From NCBI RefSeq assembly GCF_003268025.1, contig NZ_QLUW01000001.1:434001-498000 (forward strand): DNA of 64,000 nt, given 5' to 3'. Under the pieces are notes generated by a model. That model was not told the DNA's origin, did not search any database, and saw nothing but the letters and a program-made list of their open reading frames with translations. Within the stretch, counting starts at the first letter, position 1. The number at the start of each line of letters is the position of its first letter. Positions 26,638 through 34,883 of the stretch are shown in pieces. The position numbers and the translations under genes are program-made. This stretch comes from Paenibacillus montanisoli. Lineage in GTDB: Bacteria; Bacillota; Bacilli; Paenibacillales; Paenibacillaceae.

Positions 26638-28146
26638 GTGACTCAATTAAAAGGACTGTGGAAGTATTCAATTACAAAGGTTGTACTAATCGGTATATTA
26701 GTAGTGGCTACGTTTGGAGTGACCAACGCCTTTGGAGAAGGTGACGACATCACCTATTATGCTTGCGTAAATAACACTTCCGGCACGATAAAAATGATAG
26801 ATGAATCAAAGAGTTGCGGAAATAATGAAATTGGAATCGTGTGGAATGAAGTCGGGCCACAAGGGCCGTCTGGCCAGGTAGGCCCGGCTGGTCCAGAGGG
26901 TCCAGCAGGTCCGGCTGGCCAGGCGGGTCCAACAGGTCCGCAAGGTGAACCTGGAGCAAGAGGGGATAAAGGCGATCCAGGTGAACCCGGAGCAACAGGA
27001 CCGCAAGGTCCTTCAGGTCCGGCAGGTTCAGCGGGTCCGCAAGGTCCTTCAGGACCGGCGGGTTCAGTGGGTTCAGAAGGTCCAGCAGGTCCGGCGGGTC
27101 CGGCAGGTTCAGAGGGTCCAACAGGTCCAGCAGGTCCAGTGGGACCAGAGGGTCCGGTAGGTCCAGCAGGTCCAGTGGGACCAGAGGGTCCAGCAGGCCC
27201 AGAAGGTCCGGCGGGTCCAACAGGACCGGCAGGTTCTGGTGGAGTGGATCCCTACGGTGACGGATTGGGCGGTGTATTGACAGTTCCACAAGGTACAACG
27301 TTAGATTTGACTACAACAGCAGGATATAACAGCCTTGGTGCGGGAAAAACATTGCAATTCACATCCATTCATATAGCCGGTATCTTAGCTGTCCCTAGCG
27401 GAACAACCCTAAGAGCGACAGGCGATGTGAATATAACCGGTCATATTTCGGTCGCGCCAGCAGCTGAAGATAATGGTAAAGGAGCCATTCATCCGGGTGT
27501 TTCCCTTGCGCCACCCTCTGTTTACGGAGGAATCGGTTTGGGAGTTCTTCAAGCCTCGCAATTGACGAATCCTCCAATTGCCGCCGGAGGCGCCGGAGCT
27601 GAAGTTTCTTATCGTTTTGGGGGCGAAGGCGGGGGTTCAATCGCGATCTATGCGAAAGGCAATTTCACTATAGCTCAGGGCGCAAGCATCCATGCAAACG
27701 GGAATAGCGGCATGAACTCTACTTCAAGCGGCGATACAGGCGGGGCCGGAGGAGGAGGAGGGGGAATTGTTATCGTTGCTGCCAAAGGAACCATGACAAT
27801 TTCCGGTTCAATCCGCGCGAATGGTGGCAGTGGCTCGCCAGGCATTAATAATGTTGTCGGAGGTTTGGGGTCAGGTGGAGGAGGCGGAGGCGGAGGCGGT
27901 ATTATTCATCTGATTACCGCAACAACGCCCGCCATCACGGGAAACTTGGAAGTACTAGGAGGAAGTGCTGGTATGTCTATATTTGAAGGCTCATCAACTA
28001 ATAGCGGCGGCGGCGGCGGCGCTTCCGGCGGTAATGGAGGAGATGGCGGAAGCAGTGTCGGTGCTCAATATCTCAGTTCTCAATCCGGGCGCACTGGTTT
28101 GATTCTCCAAACGATCGTTTCCGCGCCGGAGAACTTACTCAAGTGA
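26638..28146 (+). CDS. Collagen-like surface protein with Gly-rich C-terminal domain
   Basis: The 502-residue protein has an N-terminal signal or anchor ([19 protein letters not shown]). A short domain with two cysteines follows ([13 protein letters not shown] and [13 protein letters not shown]), as often seen ahead of bacterial collagen regions. From about 73 to 212 it is an uninterrupted Gly-X-Y repeat dominated by GPAGP, GPEGP and GPQGP. The C-terminal 290 residues contain repeated strand-turn units and long glycine runs, suggesting a beta-solenoid. There is no LPXTG sorting signal, so it may be anchored by its N-terminus or released. GAAGGAG lies 7 bases before GTG 26638. It has its own terminator. 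Confidence 0.85.
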   Translation: MTQLKGLWKYSITKVVLIGILVVATFGVTNAFGEGDDITYYACVNNTSGTIKMIDESKSCGNNEIGIVWNEVGPQGPSGQVGPAGPEGPAGPAGQAGPTGPQGEPGARGDKGDPGEPGATGPQGPSGPAGSAGPQGPSGPAGSVGSEGPAGPAGPAGSEGPTGPAGPVGPEGPVGPAGPVGPEGPAGPEGPAGPTGPAGSGGVDPYGDGLGGVLTVPQGTTLDLTTTAGYNSLGAGKTLQFTSIHIAGILAVPSGTTLRATGDVNITGHISVAPAAEDNGKGAIHPGVSLAPPSVYGGIGLGVLQASQLTNPPIAAGGAGAEVSYRFGGEGGGSIAIYAKGNFTIAQGASIHANGNSGMNSTSSGDTGGAGGGGGGIVIVAAKGTMTISGSIRANGGSGSPGINNVVGGLGSGGGGGGGGGIIHLITATTPAITGNLEVLGGSAGMSIFEGSSTNSGGGGGASGGNGGDGGSSVGAQYLSSQSGRTGLILQTIVSAPENLLK

Positions 28147-28190
28147 AAAATTGATTTCCACAATTCACTAACTGGAGACTACAGTTCATT

Positions 28191-28231
28191 AAACAAGGGA
28201 GCAGGTTGCCGCGGCAGCTGCTCCCTTGTTT
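28191..28231 (+). terminator. Terminator of collagen-like gene
   Basis: AAACAAGGGAGCAG pairs with CTGCTCCCTTGTTT; the loop region TTGCCGCGGCA can pair further. It resembles the hairpins at 11789 and 34663. Confidence 0.75.
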
Positions 28232-28324
28232 CTGTTTTGAAAAAAAACACCAGAATTATCCTTAGTATTAGTCGTGGCTTTTTGATAGCATGAATATCAA
28301 TTCATCATGAATTGCGGTGCATAT

Positions 28325-28714
28325 ATGAGATATCTGCAAGCTGTTTTCCTTATCCTACTTTTATTGGGATGTGAAGCTAAACAAATGACAATAGAAGATA
28401 CAATATATCAATATTACGAAGCTATGCTTCAAGGTCAGATGGAGAAGTCTCAGGAACTTCTTGATTGGGACAATAAAGAAGCTAGCCTTATTGATTATTA
28501 TGCAAATATAAGGAAATTACATAAGGAATATCATCTAGTCTCACTTGAAGACCTTGAAATCATGACCCTTTTTGAGAAGGATGGAATAGGTAATGCGGAT
28601 GTGAAAATGACCTATTTGGATAAGAATGGCATAGAAAGAATTGAAATCAACAAAGTTAATTTTCGCGTTGATTCTAAGGATACCTGGAAAATAACATCAA
28701 TCAAAATAGAATAA
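28325..28714 (+). CDS. Small lipoprotein, function unknown
   Basis: The 129-residue product has a short lipoprotein signal peptide (MRYLQAVFLILLLLGC), with Cys16 the lipidation site. The remainder, starting KQMTIEDTIYQYYEAMLQG, looks like a DUF4878/NTF2-like small exported domain: an N-terminal helix pair, then strands ending DTWKITSIKIE. The family call is only suggestive. ATG 28325 is chosen because it gives a standard signal peptide; an in-frame ATG at 28307 is possible and no strong ribosome site distinguishes them. The next gene starts 50 bases downstream. Confidence 0.6.
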   Translation: MRYLQAVFLILLLLGCEAKQMTIEDTIYQYYEAMLQGQMEKSQELLDWDNKEASLIDYYANIRKLHKEYHLVSLEDLEIMTLFEKDGIGNADVKMTYLDKNGIERIEINKVNFRVDSKDTWKITSIKIE

Positions 28715-28764
28715 ATACGATGGTACGGCTGAGTGTGCTTTCGCCTACTAGAGGAGTGTATAGT

Positions 28765-29295
28765 TTGATAGAAATTCATAACCAAACAAAGACGAGCAAA
28801 GAGAGTATTGAAGCATTTCAAAACAAATATAGATTAAAGCTTCCTGCCGATTATTCTATGTTCTTATTGGACACAAACGGCGGCGATCCTGAGCCGAATT
28901 TTTTGGAAATGGATAAAAAGAGCGAGCTTGATATGATATTCACTTCCATCGATTCTTTTTTTGGATTCGGATTAGGATATGACGATATGTTCAATCAGTT
29001 TGAGATTCATAGAGAAGCATTACCCCATGACTCACTTCCTATTTGTAGAGCAGCAGGTGGCAATTTGATTGTTTTATCGCTTTCTGCTGAGCATTATGGC
29101 GAAATATTTTTTTGGGATCACGAAATTGCGCCAGAGGATCGAGCCGAGATAAATGATTTACAGTTCATCGCCGATTCGTTTAGTGAATTTTTGGATCGTA
29201 TGCAGCCAGATACCGATGAAGCAGATCTTTCTGGTTATGAAATTAAAGAAGTGTGGATCCATCCTGATTTTCATAAGTTGATTAATGGCGATTAG
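28765..29295 (+). CDS. SMI1/KNR4 (SUKH) family protein
   Basis: The 176-residue protein shows the SUKH fold pattern. IEAFQNKYRLKLPADYSMFL is the characteristic helix and LPxDYxxFL motif, followed by NGGDPEPNF. Later LPICRAAGGNLIVLSL and GEIFFWDHE match the conserved core. SUKH proteins often act as immunity proteins against nuclease toxins, but isolated copies also exist and no toxin gene is adjacent. TTG 28765 has AGAGGAG 8 bases ahead and starts just before the conserved region; the frame is open to 28720. Confidence 0.75.
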   Translation: MIEIHNQTKTSKESIEAFQNKYRLKLPADYSMFLLDTNGGDPEPNFLEMDKKSELDMIFTSIDSFFGFGLGYDDMFNQFEIHREALPHDSLPICRAAGGNLIVLSLSAEHYGEIFFWDHEIAPEDRAEINDLQFIADSFSEFLDRMQPDTDEADLSGYEIKEVWIHPDFHKLINGD

Positions 29296-29353
29296 CAACA
29301 AATAGAAACGCGCATGCGTCCAAAAGAAAAACGAACATATCGGAGTGAACAGG

Positions 29354-30412
29354 TTGGGTAAATTTGTGATCATGATCTCCACCATTGTCTGTTTGTTGAC
29401 GGGATGCTCAGAACATGTAAAGCCTGACGTGAACAACGTGGCAAACAAACCAGCTGTTGATTCGCATGCGGAAGTCGCAGAAGGTGATTTTGTCTATCGC
29501 CTCGTGTCCGAAAAATCGGCATACGCCGAAGGCGAGAAAGTGGAAGTCTATGCCGAGCTGGAATACGTCGGAGATCAGCCGGAAATCAAAATCGCCCACG
29601 CTGCTTCGCCGTTCTCTTTTCCGATGAAAGAGCAAACAAGAGGCTACGATCTCCTCTATATGATGGATCAGCCTCTTATCGTTTCCGTTTTAAAAAAGGG
29701 AGAGCCTCTGAGGGAGCCTTTTAAGGGGGCGGGCGGATACGGATCGCAAGATCCGAAGGATTATGTTGATTTCATGAAAAGCGTGGCGGAGGCAACCCAA
29801 AAAGGTACGCTGCCTTGGGGGGATTACCGCGTGTTTGGCTCGGCTGATTTCGAACCGATATCCGGCTCGGAGGAAAATCAAGATAACGATCGCCTTAGCT
29901 TAAAAGCGGAGATCGGGTTTATCGTGGAAAAACCTAAACTTATGGACAAGGCCAATCCGATTCTACATGAGGAAACAGTTGGGGAATTAAAGTATGAAAT
30001 TAGGCTAAGTAAAGATCATTTTGAAATGAATGAAGAAATCGTAGTCGATGCGAAAGTTACAAACCTTGGGAAAGAACCGCTAACTTACGTTGTAGGAAGC
30101 TCCAGTTGCCCCACGCACATAAATGTACGCATTATCAATCAAGAATCGAAGAAATACTTAGCTTTTAAACCAGTTGATCAAGCTTGCACGGATGATATTT
30201 CCAACTCCCAATTAGAGCCATCGCAAACCATTGCACAAACGTTCAAATTCGTTCCGAAGTTTTATGGGAAATCTGATCTGGAGCCTGCGCTTCCTGGCAC
30301 ATACGATGTGGTCGTCTCGCTGCCACCAGCAGGCATCGAAATTACGGAAGATTATCAATCAAAACCAATAAATGAACGACCGAAGGCGAAAGTGTCGATT
30401 ATCCTCCACTAA
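29354..30412 (+). CDS. Lipoprotein with two Ig-like halves, function unknown
   Basis: The 352-residue protein has a lipoprotein signal (FVIMISTIVCLLTGC). Two domains of about 140 residues each follow: one starting YRLVSEKSAYAEGEKVEVYA, the other YEIRLSKDHFEMNEEIVVDA. Both begin with the same Leu-x-Ser-x(4)-Tyr/Phe-x-x-x-Glu pattern, so they look like repeated immunoglobulin-like or BsuPI-like folds. No enzyme motif is visible. TTG 29354 with CGGAG 8 bases ahead is preferred over GTG 29345. It is 58 bases downstream of the SUKH gene. Confidence 0.65.
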   Translation: MGKFVIMISTIVCLLTGCSEHVKPDVNNVANKPAVDSHAEVAEGDFVYRLVSEKSAYAEGEKVEVYAELEYVGDQPEIKIAHAASPFSFPMKEQTRGYDLLYMMDQPLIVSVLKKGEPLREPFKGAGGYGSQDPKDYVDFMKSVAEATQKGTLPWGDYRVFGSADFEPISGSEENQDNDRLSLKAEIGFIVEKPKLMDKANPILHEETVGELKYEIRLSKDHFEMNEEIVVDAKVTNLGKEPLTYVVGSSSCPTHINVRIINQESKKYLAFKPVDQACTDDISNSQLEPSQTIAQTFKFVPKFYGKSDLEPALPGTYDVVVSLPPAGIEITEDYQSKPINERPKAKVSIILH

Positions 30413-30511
30413 CCTATTTGCTAATGACACGCGCTAGCTCACTTAATACTGTATTGTTCCGATTCGTAGGATGGCGGCTCAATTAGTGCTTCGGGTTGTA
30501 TATTGTATAAC

Positions 30512-30543
30512 GAGAAGGTGCAGGGGTATCCCTGCACCTTCTC
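30512..30543. other. Perfect 14-bp hairpin without T tail
   Basis: GAGAAGGTGCAGGG and CCCTGCACCTTCTC pair exactly around GTAT. The absence of a T tract on either side argues against a standard terminator. The rest of 30413-30752 holds no supported gene. Confidence 0.6.
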
Positions 30544-30752
30544 TGCATGAAGCCGCATATGTTCGTATGAATTGCCTATATAAGGGCTACAATCGTCCCT
30601 TTGGAAATTATTAATAATTGCTTTATTTCTGAAACATAAAGTAAACAAAAAACTTAAAAATTTTGTAATTATTTTCTCTTATACTAAGTCTTAACTATTT
30701 CAGAACCAGTAAGAGACGGCTACCTTATTAAAGTGCATCGGATGTGTTTTAG

Positions 30753-33700
30753 GTGATTTTTCGGGATTTGGTTTTAAACTTTTGTTGGGTTACGATCTTT
30801 ATGTTTTTTTTCGGTAATTTACTTTTGAACGAGAAATTGAAGAGCACGCGGAGTTATAAATGGAAGGTGGGGCTGTTTCACGGCTTGCTGGGAGTCGTAT
30901 TAATGTATACCGGGTTTCACTTGAACAACAACTTGATATTCGATCTTAGACCAATCGCGATATTGGTCTCCTCTTTATTCGGAGGGCCATTAGCGGTCAT
31001 CATTACCTCAATAGTGATCTTATTAAGTCGGATGTTGTTATGGCCTACCGCTCAAGTCATGATACATGTGACAGCCGTTACGGCCATTATAGCAGTAATC
31101 AGTATATTAACACGGCGATATATTAATCATTATTGGATACAGTGGACGGTTTCAATTACAGGAACGAATATCATTATAATGATTTACTTTTTTGGATTTA
31201 AGCATCTATCTCTAAACTCGATCCTTTTGCCTTATTTTGCGGCATACGAAATATGCGGCATGTATATCGCGGTCAAAATGTACTTTTTCGTAAAGTCTCA
31301 GCATTTAAGACAGCAATTTGACGCGCTGCAGCGGGACTTGCTGGAGATCCTTCATTCTCAGGCGGGGTTTACGTTTAAACTAAAAAAAGATAAAGATCAA
31401 GCCAAATGCGTGATAGCGGGAGGTAAACTTCTGCAAGACATTGGGATCGCTCCTGAAGAACTCATAGGCAGTACGCTCGAGACCAATGCAGCGCTCCCAA
31501 AACGGCTTAGCGGATTTTTGCAGGTAAATCATAGAGAGGCATGGCAAGGTAATCCTGTGTCTTACGAGGCTAATTTCGCCGGTCATACGGTTCTTCTCTC
31601 ACTGAAGCCGATTTTTAATGGAAGGGAAGTAGACGCTGTCATTGGTTCTGCCATAGACATTACAGAGCGCAAGCAGTCGGAGAAGCAGCTCGCTGAAAGC
31701 GAGGAGCTGTATCGCTCCTTGGTTGAAAGTTCACAAGATCTCATCTTTCGTTTTCAAACGGACGGGACCATAACTTCCCTTAATCAAACAGCCCGCGAGG
31801 TATTCGATCTAAGGGCTGATTGCATGGTCCGTGTACAATTGCAGGATCTTTTGCCGCCCGGAGACCACGCGCTTGTCTGCAACTATCATTTCTCAAAAGC
31901 CGTTCGAGATGGAACGCCCCAACGATTTGATTGCAGCTTTACATTGAATGACCAGCAATACGAGTACGATGTGATGTTCAGTCCGAATTATGTAGATCAA
32001 ATCTTAGCCGGCATAACGGGAACGATGCATGACATTGCCGATATTAAGAAGAGGAAAGAAGCAGATGAAGCGAACAAGGCAAAGAGTGAGTTTCTAGCTC
32101 GGATGAGCCACGAGATTCGCACGCCGATCAGCGGCATAATCGGTCTGTCCGAGCTGTTGCTGCGAACGGAACTATCTCCAATTCAAATGGATTACTTACA
32201 AAAAATAATAACTTCATCACGCACCTTGCTTGGGATCATTAACGATGTCTTGGATTTTTCGCAAATAGAGTCCGGAAAAATCGACCTTGAGATGGCTGAG
32301 GTTAATATCCACGAAATGATACAGCAGTTATCGGACATGTTAAGTGCGCTTATTGGATATAAGCAGCTTAAATTCATCATCGATACTTCGGCCGATATTC
32401 CAGACGCGTTGTTTGCCGATTCCATGCGAATTGAGCAGATATTAATCAACTTGTTCAATAATGCGATCAAATTCACAGACAACGGCTACATTTACGTCAA
32501 AGTAGAGCCTGTCCATGTCGATGAAGACTCGATCCATATTGAGTTCTCGGTAGAGGATACGGGAATCGGCATGACGGACGAAGAGATGAGCAAGCTCTTT
32601 AAGCCTTTTACCCAATTAGGCTATGCCAGAGACCTTAAATACGGTGGTTCCGGACTTGGTTTATCGATTTGCAAATACTTTGTAGAGTTAATGGGCGGAA
32701 CGATCAGCGTGCAGAGCGAGGCCGGGAAAGGCAGCAAGTTCTCCTTTGTTTTACCGTTTGAATTCTTTCCAGAAGCGGATCCGAAACGGGAGGACTATAC
32801 TGATTTTTCGGCAATGAAAGTATTGGTGATAGAAGAAAGCCCGCTCGTTAGAAAAGGATTATGCTCCATGCTGGAGACGCTGAATTTTCAAGTGGAAAGC
32901 TGTTCGGACTATAAACAAGTCGAATTATCGACAAAGCAATACGATCTAATTTTGGCTGATTTATGCGCGGAAGAAATGACTGACGTCCAGGATTGGCTGC
33001 AATTGAAACTTCAGGCATCCGCACGGAATATGCCGATTGTCGTCATAGGCACGCCGATGATCAGGGACGAAATGATTAGAGTGCTTCCGTCGCATGCGCA
33101 GCCTGATGCTTTACTCTTAATGCCGGTCAATCGTGTTGGTTTATATCGAGCGTTAAAGTCACTATTCGGGAATCGTGATCCGGTCGAAGATGTTCCATTC
33201 GTAAAAGAAGAAGAAGAGCCTGTTGGGCGGGGGGTTGAAATCCTGCTTGCGGAAGATAATCGGATTAATCAGCTCATTATGACCGAGATGCTGAATATGT
33301 ACGGTTATTCGGTCACGGTTGCGAATAATGGATTGGAGGTCCTGGAGCACCTCAAACATAACCATTTTGATCTGGTGCTGATGGATATTCATATGCCTGA
33401 GATGGATGGTATCGTAACAACGATGAGGCTGCGAGAGAATCCTAGCTTGGCTGGCCTCCCGATCATCACTTTAACGGCAGGAGTAGTGAAGGAAGATCAT
33501 GAATTATACTACCGGGTCGGGATGACCGATGTCTTAACGAAGCCGGTAGAATTCGATCGTATCGTCGAACTCATTAATCAGTATGTCAAACCTAAGAGGG
33601 CCATAGCAGGGATTGATACGGAAGCTATTTTGCGGAGTGTAGACGGGAAAGAACATATTCTGATTCATATTTTGAACATGTTTCAACAGGACTATAGTCA

Positions 33701-33977
33701 TTTCATAGAAGAGCTGCAAGAAACGATGTTTAGGCGTGATTGGCTGCAAGCTCAACAAATGCTTCATATGCTTAAAGGTGCAGCGGGACATTTGTCGGCA
33801 ACCGGTTTGCTGGAAGCGGCGACTGATCTGGAGAAGGCGCTTAAAGCCGAAGAAGAGTACGATGCTCCTTTTATACGATTGAATAATGAAATACGAACAA
33901 TCTTGCATTCGCTGAAGCAGCATGAATCTAAGTTTAAGGACAATGGAGCGGATGGTCATGAATGTTTTACTGATTGA
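30753..33977 (+). CDS. Hybrid sensor kinase with two receiver domains and HPt
   Basis: This 1074-residue membrane protein holds a whole phosphorelay. Residues 5-175 form a 5TMR-LYT sensor with [20 protein letters not shown]. Two PAS domains follow, the first ending [11 protein letters not shown]. HisKA has [20 protein letters not shown] with His453; the ATPase has [11 protein letters not shown] and GSGLGLSI. Receiver 1 (about 688-805) is degenerate: EES replaces the acidic pocket and Met stands where Lys should be (LLLMPVNR). Receiver 2 is canonical, with Asp878 in [12 protein letters not shown] and TKPV. A C-terminal HPt has His1005 in [11 protein letters not shown]. The regulator gene overlaps its 3' end by 20 bases. 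GTG 30753 lacks a clear ribosome site; TTG 30768 is an alternative. Confidence 0.88.
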   Translation: MIFRDLVLNFCWVTIFMFFFGNLLLNEKLKSTRSYKWKVGLFHGLLGVVLMYTGFHLNNNLIFDLRPIAILVSSLFGGPLAVIITSIVILLSRMLLWPTAQVMIHVTAVTAIIAVISILTRRYINHYWIQWTVSITGTNIIIMIYFFGFKHLSLNSILLPYFAAYEICGMYIAVKMYFFVKSQHLRQQFDALQRDLLEILHSQAGFTFKLKKDKDQAKCVIAGGKLLQDIGIAPEELIGSTLETNAALPKRLSGFLQVNHREAWQGNPVSYEANFAGHTVLLSLKPIFNGREVDAVIGSAIDITERKQSEKQLAESEELYRSLVESSQDLIFRFQTDGTITSLNQTAREVFDLRADCMVRVQLQDLLPPGDHALVCNYHFSKAVRDGTPQRFDCSFTLNDQQYEYDVMFSPNYVDQILAGITGTMHDIADIKKRKEADEANKAKSEFLARMSHEIRTPISGIIGLSELLLRTELSPIQMDYLQKIITSSRTLLGIINDVLDFSQIESGKIDLEMAEVNIHEMIQQLSDMLSALIGYKQLKFIIDTSADIPDALFADSMRIEQILINLFNNAIKFTDNGYIYVKVEPVHVDEDSIHIEFSVEDTGIGMTDEEMSKLFKPFTQLGYARDLKYGGSGLGLSICKYFVELMGGTISVQSEAGKGSKFSFVLPFEFFPEADPKREDYTDFSAMKVLVIEESPLVRKGLCSMLETLNFQVESCSDYKQVELSTKQYDLILADLCAEEMTDVQDWLQLKLQASARNMPIVVIGTPMIRDEMIRVLPSHAQPDALLLMPVNRVGLYRALKSLFGNRDPVEDVPFVKEEEEPVGRGVEILLAEDNRINQLIMTEMLNMYGYSVTVANNGLEVLEHLKHNHFDLVLMDIHMPEMDGIVTTMRLRENPSLAGLPIITLTAGVVKEDHELYYRVGMTDVLTKPVEFDRIVELINQYVKPKRAIAGIDTEAILRSVDGKEHILIHILNMFQQDYSHFIEELQETMFRRDWLQAQQMLHMLKGAAGHLSATGLLEAATDLEKALKAEEEYDAPFIRLNNEIRTILHSLKQHESKFKDNGADGHECFTD

Positions 33978-34647
33978 AGACGAAACCGTATTGCGGGACA
34001 TGATTGCCATGTACTTAACGGAAGAAGGGCATTCCGTTCAAAGAGTGATTAGCGGCATGGAGGGAATACAGGCCATTAGGAAGAGCGATCCGGATATCGC
34101 GATTATCGATTGTCTATTGCCTGATATCAATGGGATCGAGCTGTGCAAGGAAATTCGCCAATTTTCGTTTCTGCCCATCATAATGATCTCGATGAATACG
34201 GACGTATCCAACCGTATAGAAGCGCTGCTAAACGGGGTTAATGACTATTTGTGCAAACCGTTCAGCATGAAAGAATTGTCTGCCAGGATGATCGCGCAGT
34301 TGCGGGCGGCACAGGAGGGTGCTTCGCATTACCAAAATCGGCAATCGGAGACTGTCGATGATTTCATCAGCGTCGATCGATATTTTCGCACGATACGAAT
34401 GAATGGGCATGTTATTGAAACGACGTTTACGGAGTTTGAAATTATGCAATTGTTTAATCGTTATCCCGGCAGAGTGTTCAGCAGAGAGGAGATTATCACG
34501 TATTTGCGCGGGAGCCATACGCTTGTGAGCGAGCGTTCGATCGATGTCCATGTGACGAAGCTAAGAAACAAGATTGAGAAGGACCCGAAAAATCCCAAGT
34601 TTATTAAGACGGTTTGGGGGATTGGGTACAAATATTCCAATAAGTAA
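33958..34647 (+). CDS. OmpR/PhoB-type response regulator
   Basis: The 229-residue regulator has a receiver domain with EDE at the start, phospho-acceptor Asp51 in IIDCLLPDINGIEL, and CKPF at the C-terminal end. A winged-helix DNA-binding domain follows, with FTEFEIMQLF and SERSIDVHVTKLRNKIE, ending KFIKTVWGIGYKY. GGAG 9 bases before ATG 33958 fixes the start. The reading frame is open to 33922. It begins inside the hybrid kinase gene, so translational coupling is expected and the kinase HPt is its probable phosphate donor. Target genes are unknown; the downstream ABC operon has its own promoter. Confidence 0.88.
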   Translation: MNVLLIEDETVLRDMIAMYLTEEGHSVQRVISGMEGIQAIRKSDPDIAIIDCLLPDINGIELCKEIRQFSFLPIIMISMNTDVSNRIEALLNGVNDYLCKPFSMKELSARMIAQLRAAQEGASHYQNRQSETVDDFISVDRYFRTIRMNGHVIETTFTEFEIMQLFNRYPGRVFSREEIITYLRGSHTLVSERSIDVHVTKLRNKIEKDPKNPKFIKTVWGIGYKYSNK

Positions 34648-34662
34648 GTTGTAAAAAAATAA

Positions 34663-34695
34663 CAGGGAGCAGACTGTCGCGGCAGCTGCTCCCTG
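34663..34695 (+). terminator. Hairpin after the response regulator
   Basis: CAGGGAGCAG pairs with CTGCTCCCTG around a 13-base loop. A seven-A run lies upstream but there is no downstream T tract, so its strength is uncertain. Confidence 0.5.
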
Positions 34696-34764
34696 ATTCG
34701 TTCAAGTACCATGCAGGGTTAAGCACTAACCCCATTGGATAATCTTTACAGTACAAAGGATGTT

Positions 34765-34800
34765 AATAAGGCTGCCGATCCATCGATCGGCAGCCTTATT
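34765..34800. other. Perfect 16-bp inverted repeat upstream of the ABC operon
   Basis: AATAAGGCTGCCGATC and GATCGGCAGCCTTATT pair exactly around CATC, about 30 bases before the promoter. It may terminate upstream transcripts or bind a regulator. Confidence 0.6.
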
Positions 34801-34828
34801 GGTTGATGTATGCTTGAAAAGTAAATCG

Positions 34829-34857
34829 TTGACAAATCTACCGGAAAAACTTACGAT
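34829..34857 (+). promoter_or_regulatory. SigA-like promoter of the ABC-DUF1854-ABC operon
   Basis: TTGACA, 17-base spacer, TACGAT. Transcription would begin near 34864, leaving a leader of about 20 bases before the TTG at 34884. Confidence 0.65.
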
Positions 34858-34883
34858 GTTTATGCCGTTTTCGCCTCCAGCAA

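Noticed and set aside
26870-27240. Short tandem repeats that could look like a CRISPR array or minisatellite
   Set aside because: The period is 9 bases and matches Gly-X-Y codons in frame, with no conserved repeat-spacer structure.
26750-27298. Minus-strand Leu/Pro/Asp-rich frame opposite the collagen-like gene
   Set aside because: It is the antisense reading of Gly-X-Y codons, so the repeats are explained by the plus-strand gene.
28765-29295. SUKH protein as part of a toxin-immunity locus
   Set aside because: No toxin, secretion or polymorphic-toxin gene is adjacent, so only the family assignment is kept.
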